Positions 24,433 to 32,291 of a stretch of 34,207 nt of DNA are shown one piece after another. The DNA is from an uncultured Thermomicrobiales bacterium (GTDB lineage: Bacteria > Chloroflexota > Chloroflexia > Thermomicrobiales > UBA6265), in the NCBI GenBank assembly GCA_902806355.1, contig CADCWI010000036.1, forward strand, positions 1 to 34,207, read 5' to 3'. The position numbers and the translations under genes were made by a program. The stretch's first letter is position 1; each line of letters opens with the position of its first letter. The notes below the pieces were generated by a model. That model made no database searches, was not told the DNA's origin, and saw nothing but the letters and a program-made list of their open reading frames with translations.

Positions 24433-26603
24433 GTAGCTGGATGGAAAAGCTCGCCGGCAAAGGCCGGCGCGGTGGCAATGGCGTTCTCGTCCAGATCGCG
24501 CGTGAAGTCGTTGGCCGACGGCGCTCGGTCCAGGGCGCGATCAGCGAAGTACGCCATCCGGCGGTGCTCGATGCGTTGTCGGACGATGATTTCAAGGTTC
24601 TCGACGAGCTGATCGACGAGCGCATCGCGTCGGATCGGGAGTTCTCTGTCGTTCTCTCCCGACTGACGCACGCCGCCGCCCACGCCAAGGGCTTCGATCG
24701 GCAGACAGTCGATGCCGCACTCCGGCTCGACGAATTGCTGCCGGCGGACGACCCGGCACGCGAGCGGGAGAAGCTGCTTCGCGATGCTTACCGCGCAGCG
24801 CAGCGCTCGGGGTACGTTCAGGGCGGGCGCCGGGCTCTCGCTCGTCTCGGCCAGCGTGCGGCGAGTGGAGGCAACTCGGAGCATGCCCTTGGGCTGTTCC
24901 AGCAGCAGCTGGATCTCGGTCCCGAAAGCATGGATACGGAGGACGAGGTCGAATCGGCGATTCTCCTCAGCGACTTGCTGCGTCGCGGCGGCGACAAGGA
25001 AGGGGCTCGCGCGCTGGTGGAGCGTGCCGGGCGCTCATCCGACCATCTCGGCTTTCATCAGGGCATTGCCGAATCAACGGTACGACTGATCGAAATCTCA
25101 CGGGACGAGCTCGATCTCGAGGGGCTGGCGGCACTCCAGGTACGTGCTCTCGACGCTGCGGTGGCAACGGGTGATCCCGCCTTGCAGAGCAGGATCGTCG
25201 TCAATTACGCCGACACCCTGTCGCAGCTTGGGCGGCTTGACGAGGCGCTTGTTCTTTTGGAGGATGGCCTTGGAATCGCTCGCCAGATAGGTGACCTTTC
25301 GCTGGAGAACCACTGCCTGGAGTTGCTGTCCAGTGTGGAGGCGGAACTCGGCACGCGCCGGGCGGCTGAAGCCCGGGAACGGGAAGTCGCCGCGCAGCGG
25401 GATCGCTACGCCAATGTACCCGGAGAAGCCGACGATGCCCTGTATCAGGGATCGGCCCTGCTCTCGAGAGGGCGGCTCGACGGGGCTCGCCAAGTCTTCG
25501 AACAGGCTGTGAAAAAAGCCCGGAGTGCTGGCGACGAGCTGATGGAACAGCGAGCCTATGGCGGGCTGGGAGTAACGTACTCCCAGATGAACAAACCGGT
25601 CGAGGCCCTGAATCACCTGATGCTTGCGCTCGACCTGGCGAGATCGAACAATGACGTTGGTCACGAGGCACAGTGGCTTGGCAGCATCGGTGAAGCGCTC
25701 TGGAAGTTCGGGCAAGCGGATGATGCGATCCAGGCCATCCGGCAAGGGATCACTGCCGCGCATCGTGTCGACGACGGTGATCTCGAAGCGGGAATGCTAA
25801 GCCTGCTTGGTCAGATCCATGCTTCAAGGCGTGACACCGCGAATGCGCGGCGGTACTTCGTTCAGGCACTCGGCTTGTACCGGGAGCTCAACAAGGTCGA
25901 GGACGAGATCGCAACCCTGTCGTCTCTCGGCGTCCTTGCCATGGAGGGTGGTGATCCTTCGGACGCCATCGCACTCTACGAGGAGGCGCTCCAGCTAGCG
26001 GCACGCGCCGACGAGCGAGCCGCGGCTGTGCGAATATACGGTCGGCTCGCTCGTCTCTCGCAACAGCAGGGTGATGAGGAAGCCGCCCTGGAAGCGTTGA
26101 ATCAGGCGGTTAGCCTGGCGGAGTCGCTGGACAATCCTGTGCTCTTCGGGCAGGCGCTCCAACACCTCGCCGTTGCTCAGGATGCCGCCGGAGACCCGGC
26201 CGCGATGGATACATACGAGCACGCGCTGGTGCTCAGCCGGGAAGTCGGTGACCGTTACGGGGAAGCCATGATGCTGGTCAACGTCGGCGCGAGGTTGCTC
26301 TCCACCGGCGCTCGACGTGATGGCGAGCAGATCCTGCGTCATGCGGTTGGGCTCACCGACGAGCTGGGCGAGGCGGGGGAGAACATACGCTTGCGAGCAG
26401 AACGGTTGCTGGGGGATACCCGAACGGCGGACGTTACGCCAGTCTCGCGGTTCCAGACCCAGCGCGACCGGCCACGACCGGCACGTCCTGCGCCGCGCCC
26501 AACAGAGCGACAAGTGGATCCGTCGATCCAGGTGCAGCAGGCGACACCAGGCGCACCTTCGCCCAACGAGATGTACGCACAATCGACGTCACTTTCCAGT
26601 TAG
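24429..26603 (+). CDS. large tetratricopeptide-repeat protein
   Basis: The 724-aa protein is almost wholly helical with many TPR units, for example SRIVVNYADTLSQLGRLDEA, EQRAYGGLGVTYSQMNKPVE and ATLSSLGVLAMEGGDPSDAI. It has a basic N-terminal start and a proline-rich disordered tail from about 675 (RPRPARPAPRPTERQVDPS). There is no signal peptide, so it is probably a cytoplasmic scaffold. GTG 24429 overlaps the upstream TGA as GTGA and has GAGGAG 8 nt before it, implying translational coupling; GTG 24426 and ATG 24441 are alternatives. Its role is unknown. The next gene downstream on the same strand is the pseudophosphatase-propeller protein, a possible partner. Confidence 0.92.
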   Translation: MSSWMEKLAGKGRRGGNGVLVQIAREVVGRRRSVQGAISEVRHPAVLDALSDDDFKVLDELIDERIASDREFSVVLSRLTHAAAHAKGFDRQTVDAALRLDELLPADDPAREREKLLRDAYRAAQRSGYVQGGRRALARLGQRAASGGNSEHALGLFQQQLDLGPESMDTEDEVESAILLSDLLRRGGDKEGARALVERAGRSSDHLGFHQGIAESTVRLIEISRDELDLEGLAALQVRALDAAVATGDPALQSRIVVNYADTLSQLGRLDEALVLLEDGLGIARQIGDLSLENHCLELLSSVEAELGTRRAAEAREREVAAQRDRYANVPGEADDALYQGSALLSRGRLDGARQVFEQAVKKARSAGDELMEQRAYGGLGVTYSQMNKPVEALNHLMLALDLARSNNDVGHEAQWLGSIGEALWKFGQADDAIQAIRQGITAAHRVDDGDLEAGMLSLLGQIHASRRDTANARRYFVQALGLYRELNKVEDEIATLSSLGVLAMEGGDPSDAIALYEEALQLAARADERAAAVRIYGRLARLSQQQGDEEAALEALNQAVSLAESLDNPVLFGQALQHLAVAQDAAGDPAAMDTYEHALVLSREVGDRYGEAMMLVNVGARLLSTGARRDGEQILRHAVGLTDELGEAGENIRLRAERLLGDTRTADVTPVSRFQTQRDRPRPARPAPRPTERQVDPSIQVQQATPGAPSPNEMYAQSTSLSS

Positions 26604-26615
26604 CGATCGAACCCC

Positions 26616-26653
26616 ACCAGGAGCCAGTTCCCGCGCGGAAACCGGCTCCTGGT
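26616..26653 (+). terminator. hairpin after the TPR gene
   Basis: ACCAGGAGCCAGTT (26616-26629) pairs with AACCGGCTCCTGGT (26640-26653) with one mismatch and a 10-nt loop. The stem is strong, but no T-run follows. Confidence 0.6.
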
Positions 26654-26683
26654 ACCTACCCCAAGGCACATGGCCACAGCTCG

Positions 26684-26713
26684 TTCGACCGATTTGCGGA
26701 CCATCGCTATACT
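26684..26713 (+). promoter_or_regulatory. candidate promoter upstream of the pseudophosphatase gene
   Basis: TTCGAC (26684-26689) and TATACT (26708-26713) are 18 nt apart. The -10 is close to consensus. It could drive the 796-aa protein gene through a 390-nt leader or a mini-ORF starting at 26721. Confidence 0.45.
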
Positions 26714-27108
26714 CCCCAGCATGATTCGGAAGTGGCGTCCTTATCGCCAGGCTATCGAGCGACAGCCAATGCGGTGCGTCCGCGTTCTCCTTACATGAGC
26801 ACCGGATGCGTGGTTGGGCTGCCAGCGAGCCACCGGGCAAGCACGAAAAGTCACACCCATTAACCCCGGCGTGGATGTGGTTGCTCCAAGTGATTCCAGC
26901 GGTGAGCGTCTCGACTACATGTACCATGACACGCTGCCATCGTCGTTTTGATGCTGTGTACCTCGCGTATTTCGGGTGAACGAGCGTGCTCGTTGCCAAT
27001 TCGGATGCGGTGCGATAGGACACAGGCGGCAGATGCCATCTGGTTCCCGGGAAACTTCATGACCGATGCGCTAACGCGGCGACAATCAAGCACGAGCACG
27101 CACCCCGG

Positions 27109-29499
27109 ATGAGCCTATCTGCCGCGACATCGATCGCGTTTGCGGTCTCGGGTGGTTCCCCAGCCGACGCAAGAGCATGGATTGCCGTAGACCTGGCGGG
27201 ACATCCGGCGGCCGGCGGGCGTGGATACATCGTTGCGACAGAGCCGGTCGAGCCATCCGGGCGAGGGTACGAGCTGGCGGAACAGGTCCGTACGATCATA
27301 CTTTCCGAACTTCGGCGGCTGCGCCATTCGCCGCCGGACGTTGCCTTGGGTCGATCATTGGCGGCGGCGAATGGAACGATCTTCGAGCAGGCTCATGGTG
27401 GAATCGTCGCCGGTCTCGATCGCCGTCCGCTGATCGGCGCGACCGCGATCATCCTCGACGGTCACATGGCGACGATGGCGCACGTCCCACCTGGCCAGAT
27501 GATCCTGGTCGAGGATGGGCTTGTCTACGCCGTTCCAGAGCTCGAGTCCTGGTTTCCCAGGTATGCACAGGATTCTCGGGTGACAGGAAAGGCAGAGCCT
27601 CTCGGCTTTGCTTCCTGGACCGAGCCACTGATGGCCCAGACAGAGATTCGACCGGGTGACACGCTCGTGTTGTGTTCGGCGGAGACGGGGAGGGCATTCG
27701 CCGAAGAAGTCGCGAGCTCCGGATTCCAGGTCCAGGATTTGACGTATCTTCACCACCGGGATCCTGATGTGGTGCTCGATGCCTTCCGGGGCGTCGTGAT
27801 CGCCCGGGATCTTCCCCGGGCGGCGGCAGCCGTGATCAGCTTTCCGCCCGCTCCGGACGGGGAACAGGTCCGAACGCTCTCCGATATCGGTCGCCGGAGC
27901 CGCGAGCGAGCCCGGCATGGACGCGCCATCGTGCGGCAGTGGAGACCGCTTCCCGTTCCAAGGCGTCCGGCGGTAGCGGCGGTCGCCGCGAACTCCAGCG
28001 TGCCTGTCCTGCAGGTCGATGCTAACGATCGCGAATCGGAGTCTGCATCTTCACCTCCATCCGGCGAATCCCCCTCCCAAGTGACCAAGCCACCACGTTC
28101 CAACCCCGTGAAACGCGCGCGCGCCCGCGCCGCCCGCGTCTACGAATGGGGTGAACCGCGCTGGCGTTCGACCTGGGCGCGGCCATCGACGGTTGCGCAG
28201 TTCGGTGTGCCAGGTGCGCATGGAGTCAATGTCTTCCGGGGCCAGACGAGCTACATGGGGGAACCCAGCTGGCGACACCGGCTTCCGAGGTTGCCGGTGA
28301 TTGGGTCGGCGTGGATCTGGCCGTTCCTGCTCCTGCTGATTGCTGGCTCGGTGGTTGGCGCGCTCTACGTTCGCGAGCGGTATCTGACACCGGATGTCGA
28401 TCAGACAGCATTGATCGCAGCAATCGACGAGCGGATTCTCAGCGCCGAGAGCGAGAAGGTACCTGACGCGGCGGTCTCCGATCTCGACCTCGCCCAACGA
28501 GAGCTCGATTCGGCGCGCGAGGCAGGCATCGCCGACGACGTGCTGAGTCCCCGGCAGCAAGCGATCACGATACGGCGTGATGCTGTAACGGATGTCGTAC
28601 GGATGAGCGACCTCCAACGGATCGGTACCTTGCCGGAGGAGTTCAACCAGGCGGCGGTGCGTGGAGTCAACACGCCGGCCGGAATCTTTTTCGTGGCGGG
28701 CAATCTCTACCAATTGCAACCGGCAGAAAATGGTGAGCCGCGCACGCTTGAGGTGATCCTCGAGCGGGGACGCGCGATCGACAAGGCGAAGGTTGGCGCG
28801 TTGTGGGGTGTCGCTTTCGATGCCAAGGGCCTCTACGTCACCGATGGTGCGCACGTGTTCATGCTCGCCGCGGAGACTGGTACCTGGCGGGCCGTGCCGA
28901 TCGGCACGATCAACGGGCAGCCCTGGAAACCTGGTCCTGTGGCGGCATTCGACGGTTCGGTCTATCTGCTGCAGCAGGATGGCGCGCAAATCTACCGGTT
29001 CGGAATCGATGACGCCAAGGCTGAAGCGTCACCGGTTGAGTGGCTGCAGATCGGCGCGCGGGACGAGATCGGCCGATCACAAGACCTCGCTATCAACCGC
29101 AATATCTTCGTCCTGCTCGATAGCGGCGACGTGCAGGTCATGTACCGGGGCGAGCTGGAGTCGACGATCGAACCGCGGTACGTCCAACCGGGGAGCGCCG
29201 GCGCACTTGTCGATGGCATGGCCACGGGGTATCTCTACGTCGCGATTGCCGACGAGGACGGCAGCAGGATCGTCGCGTTCGATCGCCAAGGCGATGCTGC
29301 CTACCAACTGCTCCTCCCGCGAGGCTTCACAACAGGCGACGTCAATGTCGCTGAGCCGTTCGATGGCGTGCAAGACATCGTGGTCGATGAGGAAACGGGG
29401 ACGCTGTACATCGTCAACGAGGATGCGATCTGGACCGCCCGGTACTCTTTGCCGCCGTTGGAGAGGGTCACACCCGGGACACCGGCCCCGGATGGATGA
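27109..29499 (+). CDS. membrane protein: degenerate PP2C-like domain plus beta-propeller-like domain
   Basis: This 796-aa protein has three parts. The N-terminal 250 residues look like a PP2C/PPM phosphatase fold: GATAIILDGHMATMAHVPPG and MILVEDGLVYAVPE match the 'GDSRAYL..DG' strands, and RPGDTLVLCSAETGRAF matches 'GD.LLLCSDGL'. The metal-binding aspartates are missing (CSAE instead of CSDG, no N-terminal DGxGG), so it is probably a pseudophosphatase. A disordered, charged linker (about 255-395) leads to a single membrane span (about 402-424, WIWPFLLLLIAGSVVGALYV). A helical stretch and a 300-aa beta-rich domain of propeller type follow (GVAFDAKGLYVTDGAHVFML, GSVYLLQQDGAQIYRF, QDIVVDEETGTLYIVNEDAI). 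ATG 27109 lacks an SD but is the first start in the frame. Confidence 0.8.
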   Translation: MSLSAATSIAFAVSGGSPADARAWIAVDLAGHPAAGGRGYIVATEPVEPSGRGYELAEQVRTIILSELRRLRHSPPDVALGRSLAAANGTIFEQAHGGIVAGLDRRPLIGATAIILDGHMATMAHVPPGQMILVEDGLVYAVPELESWFPRYAQDSRVTGKAEPLGFASWTEPLMAQTEIRPGDTLVLCSAETGRAFAEEVASSGFQVQDLTYLHHRDPDVVLDAFRGVVIARDLPRAAAAVISFPPAPDGEQVRTLSDIGRRSRERARHGRAIVRQWRPLPVPRRPAVAAVAANSSVPVLQVDANDRESESASSPPSGESPSQVTKPPRSNPVKRARARAARVYEWGEPRWRSTWARPSTVAQFGVPGAHGVNVFRGQTSYMGEPSWRHRLPRLPVIGSAWIWPFLLLLIAGSVVGALYVRERYLTPDVDQTALIAAIDERILSAESEKVPDAAVSDLDLAQRELDSAREAGIADDVLSPRQQAITIRRDAVTDVVRMSDLQRIGTLPEEFNQAAVRGVNTPAGIFFVAGNLYQLQPAENGEPRTLEVILERGRAIDKAKVGALWGVAFDAKGLYVTDGAHVFMLAAETGTWRAVPIGTINGQPWKPGPVAAFDGSVYLLQQDGAQIYRFGIDDAKAEASPVEWLQIGARDEIGRSQDLAINRNIFVLLDSGDVQVMYRGELESTIEPRYVQPGSAGALVDGMATGYLYVAIADEDGSRIVAFDRQGDAAYQLLLPRGFTTGDVNVAEPFDGVQDIVVDEETGTLYIVNEDAIWTARYSLPPLERVTPGTPAPDG

Positions 29500-29506
29500 C
29501 CAACAC

Positions 29507-29548
29507 ACAGAAAGGGGCCGGGGAGTATGCTCCTCAGCCCCTTTCTGT
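29507..29548. terminator. bidirectional intrinsic terminator
   Basis: ACAGAAAGGGGC (29507-29518) and GCCCCTTTCTGT (29537-29548) are perfect inverted repeats between the convergent 796-aa protein gene and the ferredoxin gene. Confidence 0.8.
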
Positions 29549-29571
29549 CACCGCAGTCGAAGCGCGTGAAC

Positions 29572-29811
29572 TTACGCGAAGTAAGCGGCGTTCGCTGGCT
29601 TGAACGTGGCGTACTGTTCCGGGAGGTCATCCTCGAAGAAGATCGCCTCGACCGGGCAGACCTCGGCGCAGACACCGCAGTCGATGCACTCGGCCGGGTT
29701 GATGAAATACTGTTCCTGGTCATCGTCCGAGTGAATGCAATCCACCGGGCACACTTCCACGCAGGAAGCGTCCTTCGTGCCGATGCATGGTTGCGCAATC
29801 ACGTAGGTCAT
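29572..29811 (-). CDS. 7Fe ([3Fe-4S][4Fe-4S]) ferredoxin
   Basis: The 79-aa protein is a low-potential electron carrier. C9-x7-C17-x3-C21 with C25, followed by C42-x2-C45-x2-C48-x3-C52-P, is the pattern of seven-iron ferredoxins in which one site holds a 3Fe cluster. The acidic linker SDDDQEQYFINPAECIDCG is typical. AAAGGAG lies 8 nt before ATG 29811, and the longer frame upstream has no support. The redox partner is not encoded nearby. It is a single gene with its own promoter and terminator. Confidence 0.95.
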   Translation of the reverse strand: MTYVIAQPCIGTKDASCVEVCPVDCIHSDDDQEQYFINPAECIDCGVCAEVCPVEAIFFEDDLPEQYATFKPANAAYFA

Positions 29812-29918
29812 GCCGCATACTCCTTTCCCCAGTTGGAACGGGGCCGTCGTGGTGAAGATGGACTTGGCCCGCTGGGTAGCATACGGCGCTCGTCGGTGAC
29901 GAACTCGCAGGCACCCTG

Positions 29919-29946
29919 AGTATAGCAACGTCAGATGAGGGTTCAA
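29919..29946 (-). promoter_or_regulatory. promoter of the ferredoxin gene
   Basis: On the minus strand TTGAAC (29941-29946), 16 nt and TATACT (29919-29924), with an extended -10 TGC before it. Transcription would start near 29912, about 100 nt before the ATG. Confidence 0.6.
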
Positions 29947-29965
29947 GCTTCAGAAATCGGACATT

Positions 29966-29990
29966 TTGCACAAACGCAACGAGGGTGCAA
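29966..29990. promoter_or_regulatory. inverted repeat, possible operator
   Basis: TTGCAC (29966-29971) and GTGCAA (29985-29990) form a 6-bp inverted repeat with a 13-nt spacer, between the ferredoxin promoter and the small acidic protein gene. It could be a regulator site for either. Confidence 0.3.
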
Positions 29991-30054
29991 GGTATGTGAT
30001 GGCTAAGCCCCCTCACCTGGTCGAACATCGTCGCTCCGATCCGGAGCAAGAAGC

Positions 30055-30339
30055 ATGGGAGAAGCCATCGTGTCGGACGAATCAGCCTCGGATATCCTCG
30101 GCATGTCCGAGCCCGAACTGTACGGGTATCTCAAGGACCTGCTGTACGAGGAAGCCCAGGAGGCCGCCGAGGGCAGTGGAAAGAGTCTTGATGAGGAGCT
30201 GCAATCACCCGGCTTCGCGGCGGCGGAGGCATCCTCCACGTATGCGATCCGCCTGATCCTGGCCAACAACGCATATCTCACCCGGCAACTGCTCGACCTG
30301 GGTGTGCTCCGGGCAGAAGGTGATTCGTCTGATTCATAG
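30055..30339 (+). CDS. small acidic hypothetical protein (94 aa)
   Basis: ATG 30055 has GGAG 8-9 nt upstream. The 94-aa product is acidic and helical (EPELYGYLKDLLYEEAQEAA, then TYAIRLILANNAYLTRQLLD), with a Ser/Asp-rich end. There are no cysteines, signal peptide or membrane segment. No family is recognised; it may be a small adaptor or regulator. It is a single gene, convergent with the ThDP enzyme gene. Confidence 0.75.
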   Translation: MGEAIVSDESASDILGMSEPELYGYLKDLLYEEAQEAAEGSGKSLDEELQSPGFAAAEASSTYAIRLILANNAYLTRQLLDLGVLRAEGDSSDS

Positions 30340-30367
30340 CGAATACCCCTGTGGTGTCCCGAGGTTG

Positions 30368-30417
30368 TCTCACAACACTTCCTGCCACGACCCGTCGTCA
30401 CCCGGCAGCGTGTGAGA
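30368..30417. terminator. imperfect hairpin between convergent genes
   Basis: TCTCACA...CTGCC (30368-30386) pairs with GGCAG..TGTGAGA (30404-30417), with an internal loop. A further small hairpin GCGGCC/GGCCGC lies at 30446-30462, next to a CACCTACGG that resembles the end of the GTAGGGGC repeat. Confidence 0.45.
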
Positions 30418-30496
30418 TGGCCGGCGTGCCTTCAGCCTGACTCGGGCGGCCACAGGGGCCGCACCTACGGATCCAGGCAGGTGCTCGGCCGGGGCC

Positions 30497-32125
30497 CTAT
30501 CGATAGCTGAGGGCCTTCCAGGGATCGGGCATCGCCTCGACCGGTACCTCGATCAGGGTCGGCTCGTTGGCGCGAATCGCCTCGCGGAGCTGGACCGCAA
30601 GCGACTCCGGGGTGGTGGCCCGTCGACCCGCGATCCCGAACGCATCGGCGAGCTTGCCGTAGTCGGGGTTGAGAAGGTCTGACGCGATCGTGCGGCCGGC
30701 AAACTGTTCGGTCTGGATACGCCGGACGTTGCCATAGGCGGAGTCGTTGAACACGATCGTGATACTGGGGATGTTGTGACGCGCCTGGGTCGCGAGCTCG
30801 TTGAGCGCGAAGCCGAAGCCGCCGTCTCCGTTGACGGAAACGACCACCTTGTCCGGCGCACCGACCTTGACCCCGAGGGATGTCGGGAAACCCCAACCGA
30901 GCGTCCCCTGATATCCCGGCGTCAGGTACGTACGGGGCATGTAGACGGGGAAGCCCAGGTTCGACCAGTAGGCCACCTGGGTCATCTCGCCGACGAAGAT
31001 GCCGTCATCTGGCAGTTCCCGGCGTATCGCCATCGCGAATGCCGACTGAGGGAGGATGGAATTCAGGCGTTCCTCGGTGCCGCGCTGGAGACCACGCAAT
31101 TCCTCTTCACGCGAGATCCGAGCGCGGCTGTATGACGGCACGCGCTCCGCGAGCGCTGCACAACCGGCCTTCGCGTCGGCCAGGATGCCCATTGCCCCGG
31201 GATAGTTGCGGCCGATCTCCTCGTCGTCGATGTCCAGTTGGATCACGGCTTGCCCATCCCTCAGCCCCCACGGGTACGTCGCGGGTTCGACGAAGCGGGT
31301 GCCGATCGCCAGCACCACATCGGCGCTCTTGAGCAGGTCCGCGGCAGCCAGGCCACTCTGGGCGAGATAGTGACGGGCGGAGATTGCCCCCTTGCCGTTG
31401 CTGGTCATCACGACCGGCGCCTGGAGCGTTTCCGCAAGCTGAAGCAGCTCGGCGCTCGCATCGGCACCGATCACGCCGCCCCCCGCCCAGATTACGGGCG
31501 AAGCTGCGTTGCCGAGAAGCTTGGCGGCCCGTTCGATCACCTCCGGGTCACCGGCTGACCGCTCCGGCCGCTCCGTGCCCGGGAGCAGCGACACGTCACC
31601 CCGCGCGAAGAGAGTATCCGGTGGCACCTCGATCTCCACCGGACGGACCCGCCCTTCCCACATCCGGCTCACCGCGTTCGCGACGAGCTCCGGGATCTTC
31701 TCCGGTGTGACGGCGCGGGCGGAGTGCTTCGTCACGGACCTGATCATCTCGAGCTGGTTCGGGATCTCGTGGAGCTGACCGCGTCCGACGCCGATCAGGT
31801 CGGACTGGATCTGCCCGGTCACGCAGAGCACCGGGGAGTTGCAGGCATATGCCGTGGCGAGCGCGGCACTGGCGTTGAGCAGGCCTGGACCCGGAACGAC
31901 GATACAGGTCCCGATCCGGCCGGTAACCCGGGCATAGCCATCCGCCATGTAGGCCGCAGCCTGTTCGTGACGAGGGTGCACGACCGCGATATTGCCGGCA
32001 GCCTGTTCGTCGTACAGCGCATCGAACGCGCCGTCGAGCTGCACGCCGGGCAGGGCGAAGACCGTATCGATGCCCTGGCGCCGGAGCGATGCGACCAGCG
32101 CCTGCCCGCCGGTCATCGTCGACAT
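30497..32125 (-). CDS. ThDP-dependent enzyme, acetolactate synthase / benzoylformate decarboxylase-like
   Basis: The 542-aa enzyme has three domains of the ThDP superfamily. The pyrimidine domain carries the cofactor-activating glutamate E54 in HPRHEQAAAYMADGYAR and VVPGPGLLNASAAL. The central domain is near 190-330 (PVIWAGGGVIGADASAELLQ). The diphosphate domain has GDGGFGFALNELATQ and NDSAYGN about 30 residues later, the GDG-N metal motif. It resembles acetolactate synthase catalytic subunits, but no small subunit or ilv genes are nearby, so another keto-acid decarboxylase or lyase function is possible. ATG 32125 is chosen for its fit with the family N-terminus; its SD is weak and the frame is open upstream to 32221. 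Confidence 0.9.
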   Translation of the reverse strand: MSTMTGGQALVASLRRQGIDTVFALPGVQLDGAFDALYDEQAAGNIAVVHPRHEQAAAYMADGYARVTGRIGTCIVVPGPGLLNASAALATAYACNSPVLCVTGQIQSDLIGVGRGQLHEIPNQLEMIRSVTKHSARAVTPEKIPELVANAVSRMWEGRVRPVEIEVPPDTLFARGDVSLLPGTERPERSAGDPEVIERAAKLLGNAASPVIWAGGGVIGADASAELLQLAETLQAPVVMTSNGKGAISARHYLAQSGLAAADLLKSADVVLAIGTRFVEPATYPWGLRDGQAVIQLDIDDEEIGRNYPGAMGILADAKAGCAALAERVPSYSRARISREEELRGLQRGTEERLNSILPQSAFAMAIRRELPDDGIFVGEMTQVAYWSNLGFPVYMPRTYLTPGYQGTLGWGFPTSLGVKVGAPDKVVVSVNGDGGFGFALNELATQARHNIPSITIVFNDSAYGNVRRIQTEQFAGRTIASDLLNPDYGKLADAFGIAGRRATTPESLAVQLREAIRANEPTLIEVPVEAMPDPWKALSYR

Positions 32126-32241
32126 CGGATCTGCCTGAGGGGACGTGCGTTCCTGAACATTGACCACAGTGTTGACTCCATATCTCGGCGACGGGCGATG
32201 GTGCGGTCGGTCCGCGACCAAATCGCTAGGTACGTTTGATC

Positions 32242-32282
32242 ATGCCGCGACAACCGCCGGATTGTACATTCCGCCGCGGCAT
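32242..32282. promoter_or_regulatory. inverted repeat around a -10-like sequence upstream of the ThDP gene
   Basis: ATGCCGCG (32242-32249) and CGCGGCAT (32275-32282) are inverted and enclose TACAAT on the minus strand (32261-32266). It may be an operator for the ThDP enzyme gene or a terminator for the mannosyltransferase, whose stop lies 10 bp away. Confidence 0.35.
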
Positions 32283-32291
32283 TCGCGGGCG

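Larger units (their letters stand above)
26604..27108 (+). other. intergenic region with terminator, promoter and possible leaderless mini-ORF
   Basis: This 505-bp region starts with the hairpin at 26616-26653 and then a promoter-like pair (TTCGAC, 18 nt, TATACT at 26684-26713). The predicted start point falls at about 26720, exactly at an ATG that opens a 25-codon frame (26721-26798, Arg-rich). The remaining 310 bp show nothing recognisable. Confidence 0.4.

Noticed and set aside
26604..27108. tRNA or other structured RNA in the gap
   Set aside because: A GATCGAACCCC string resembles a T-arm, but no matching acceptor stem or anticodon arm was found.
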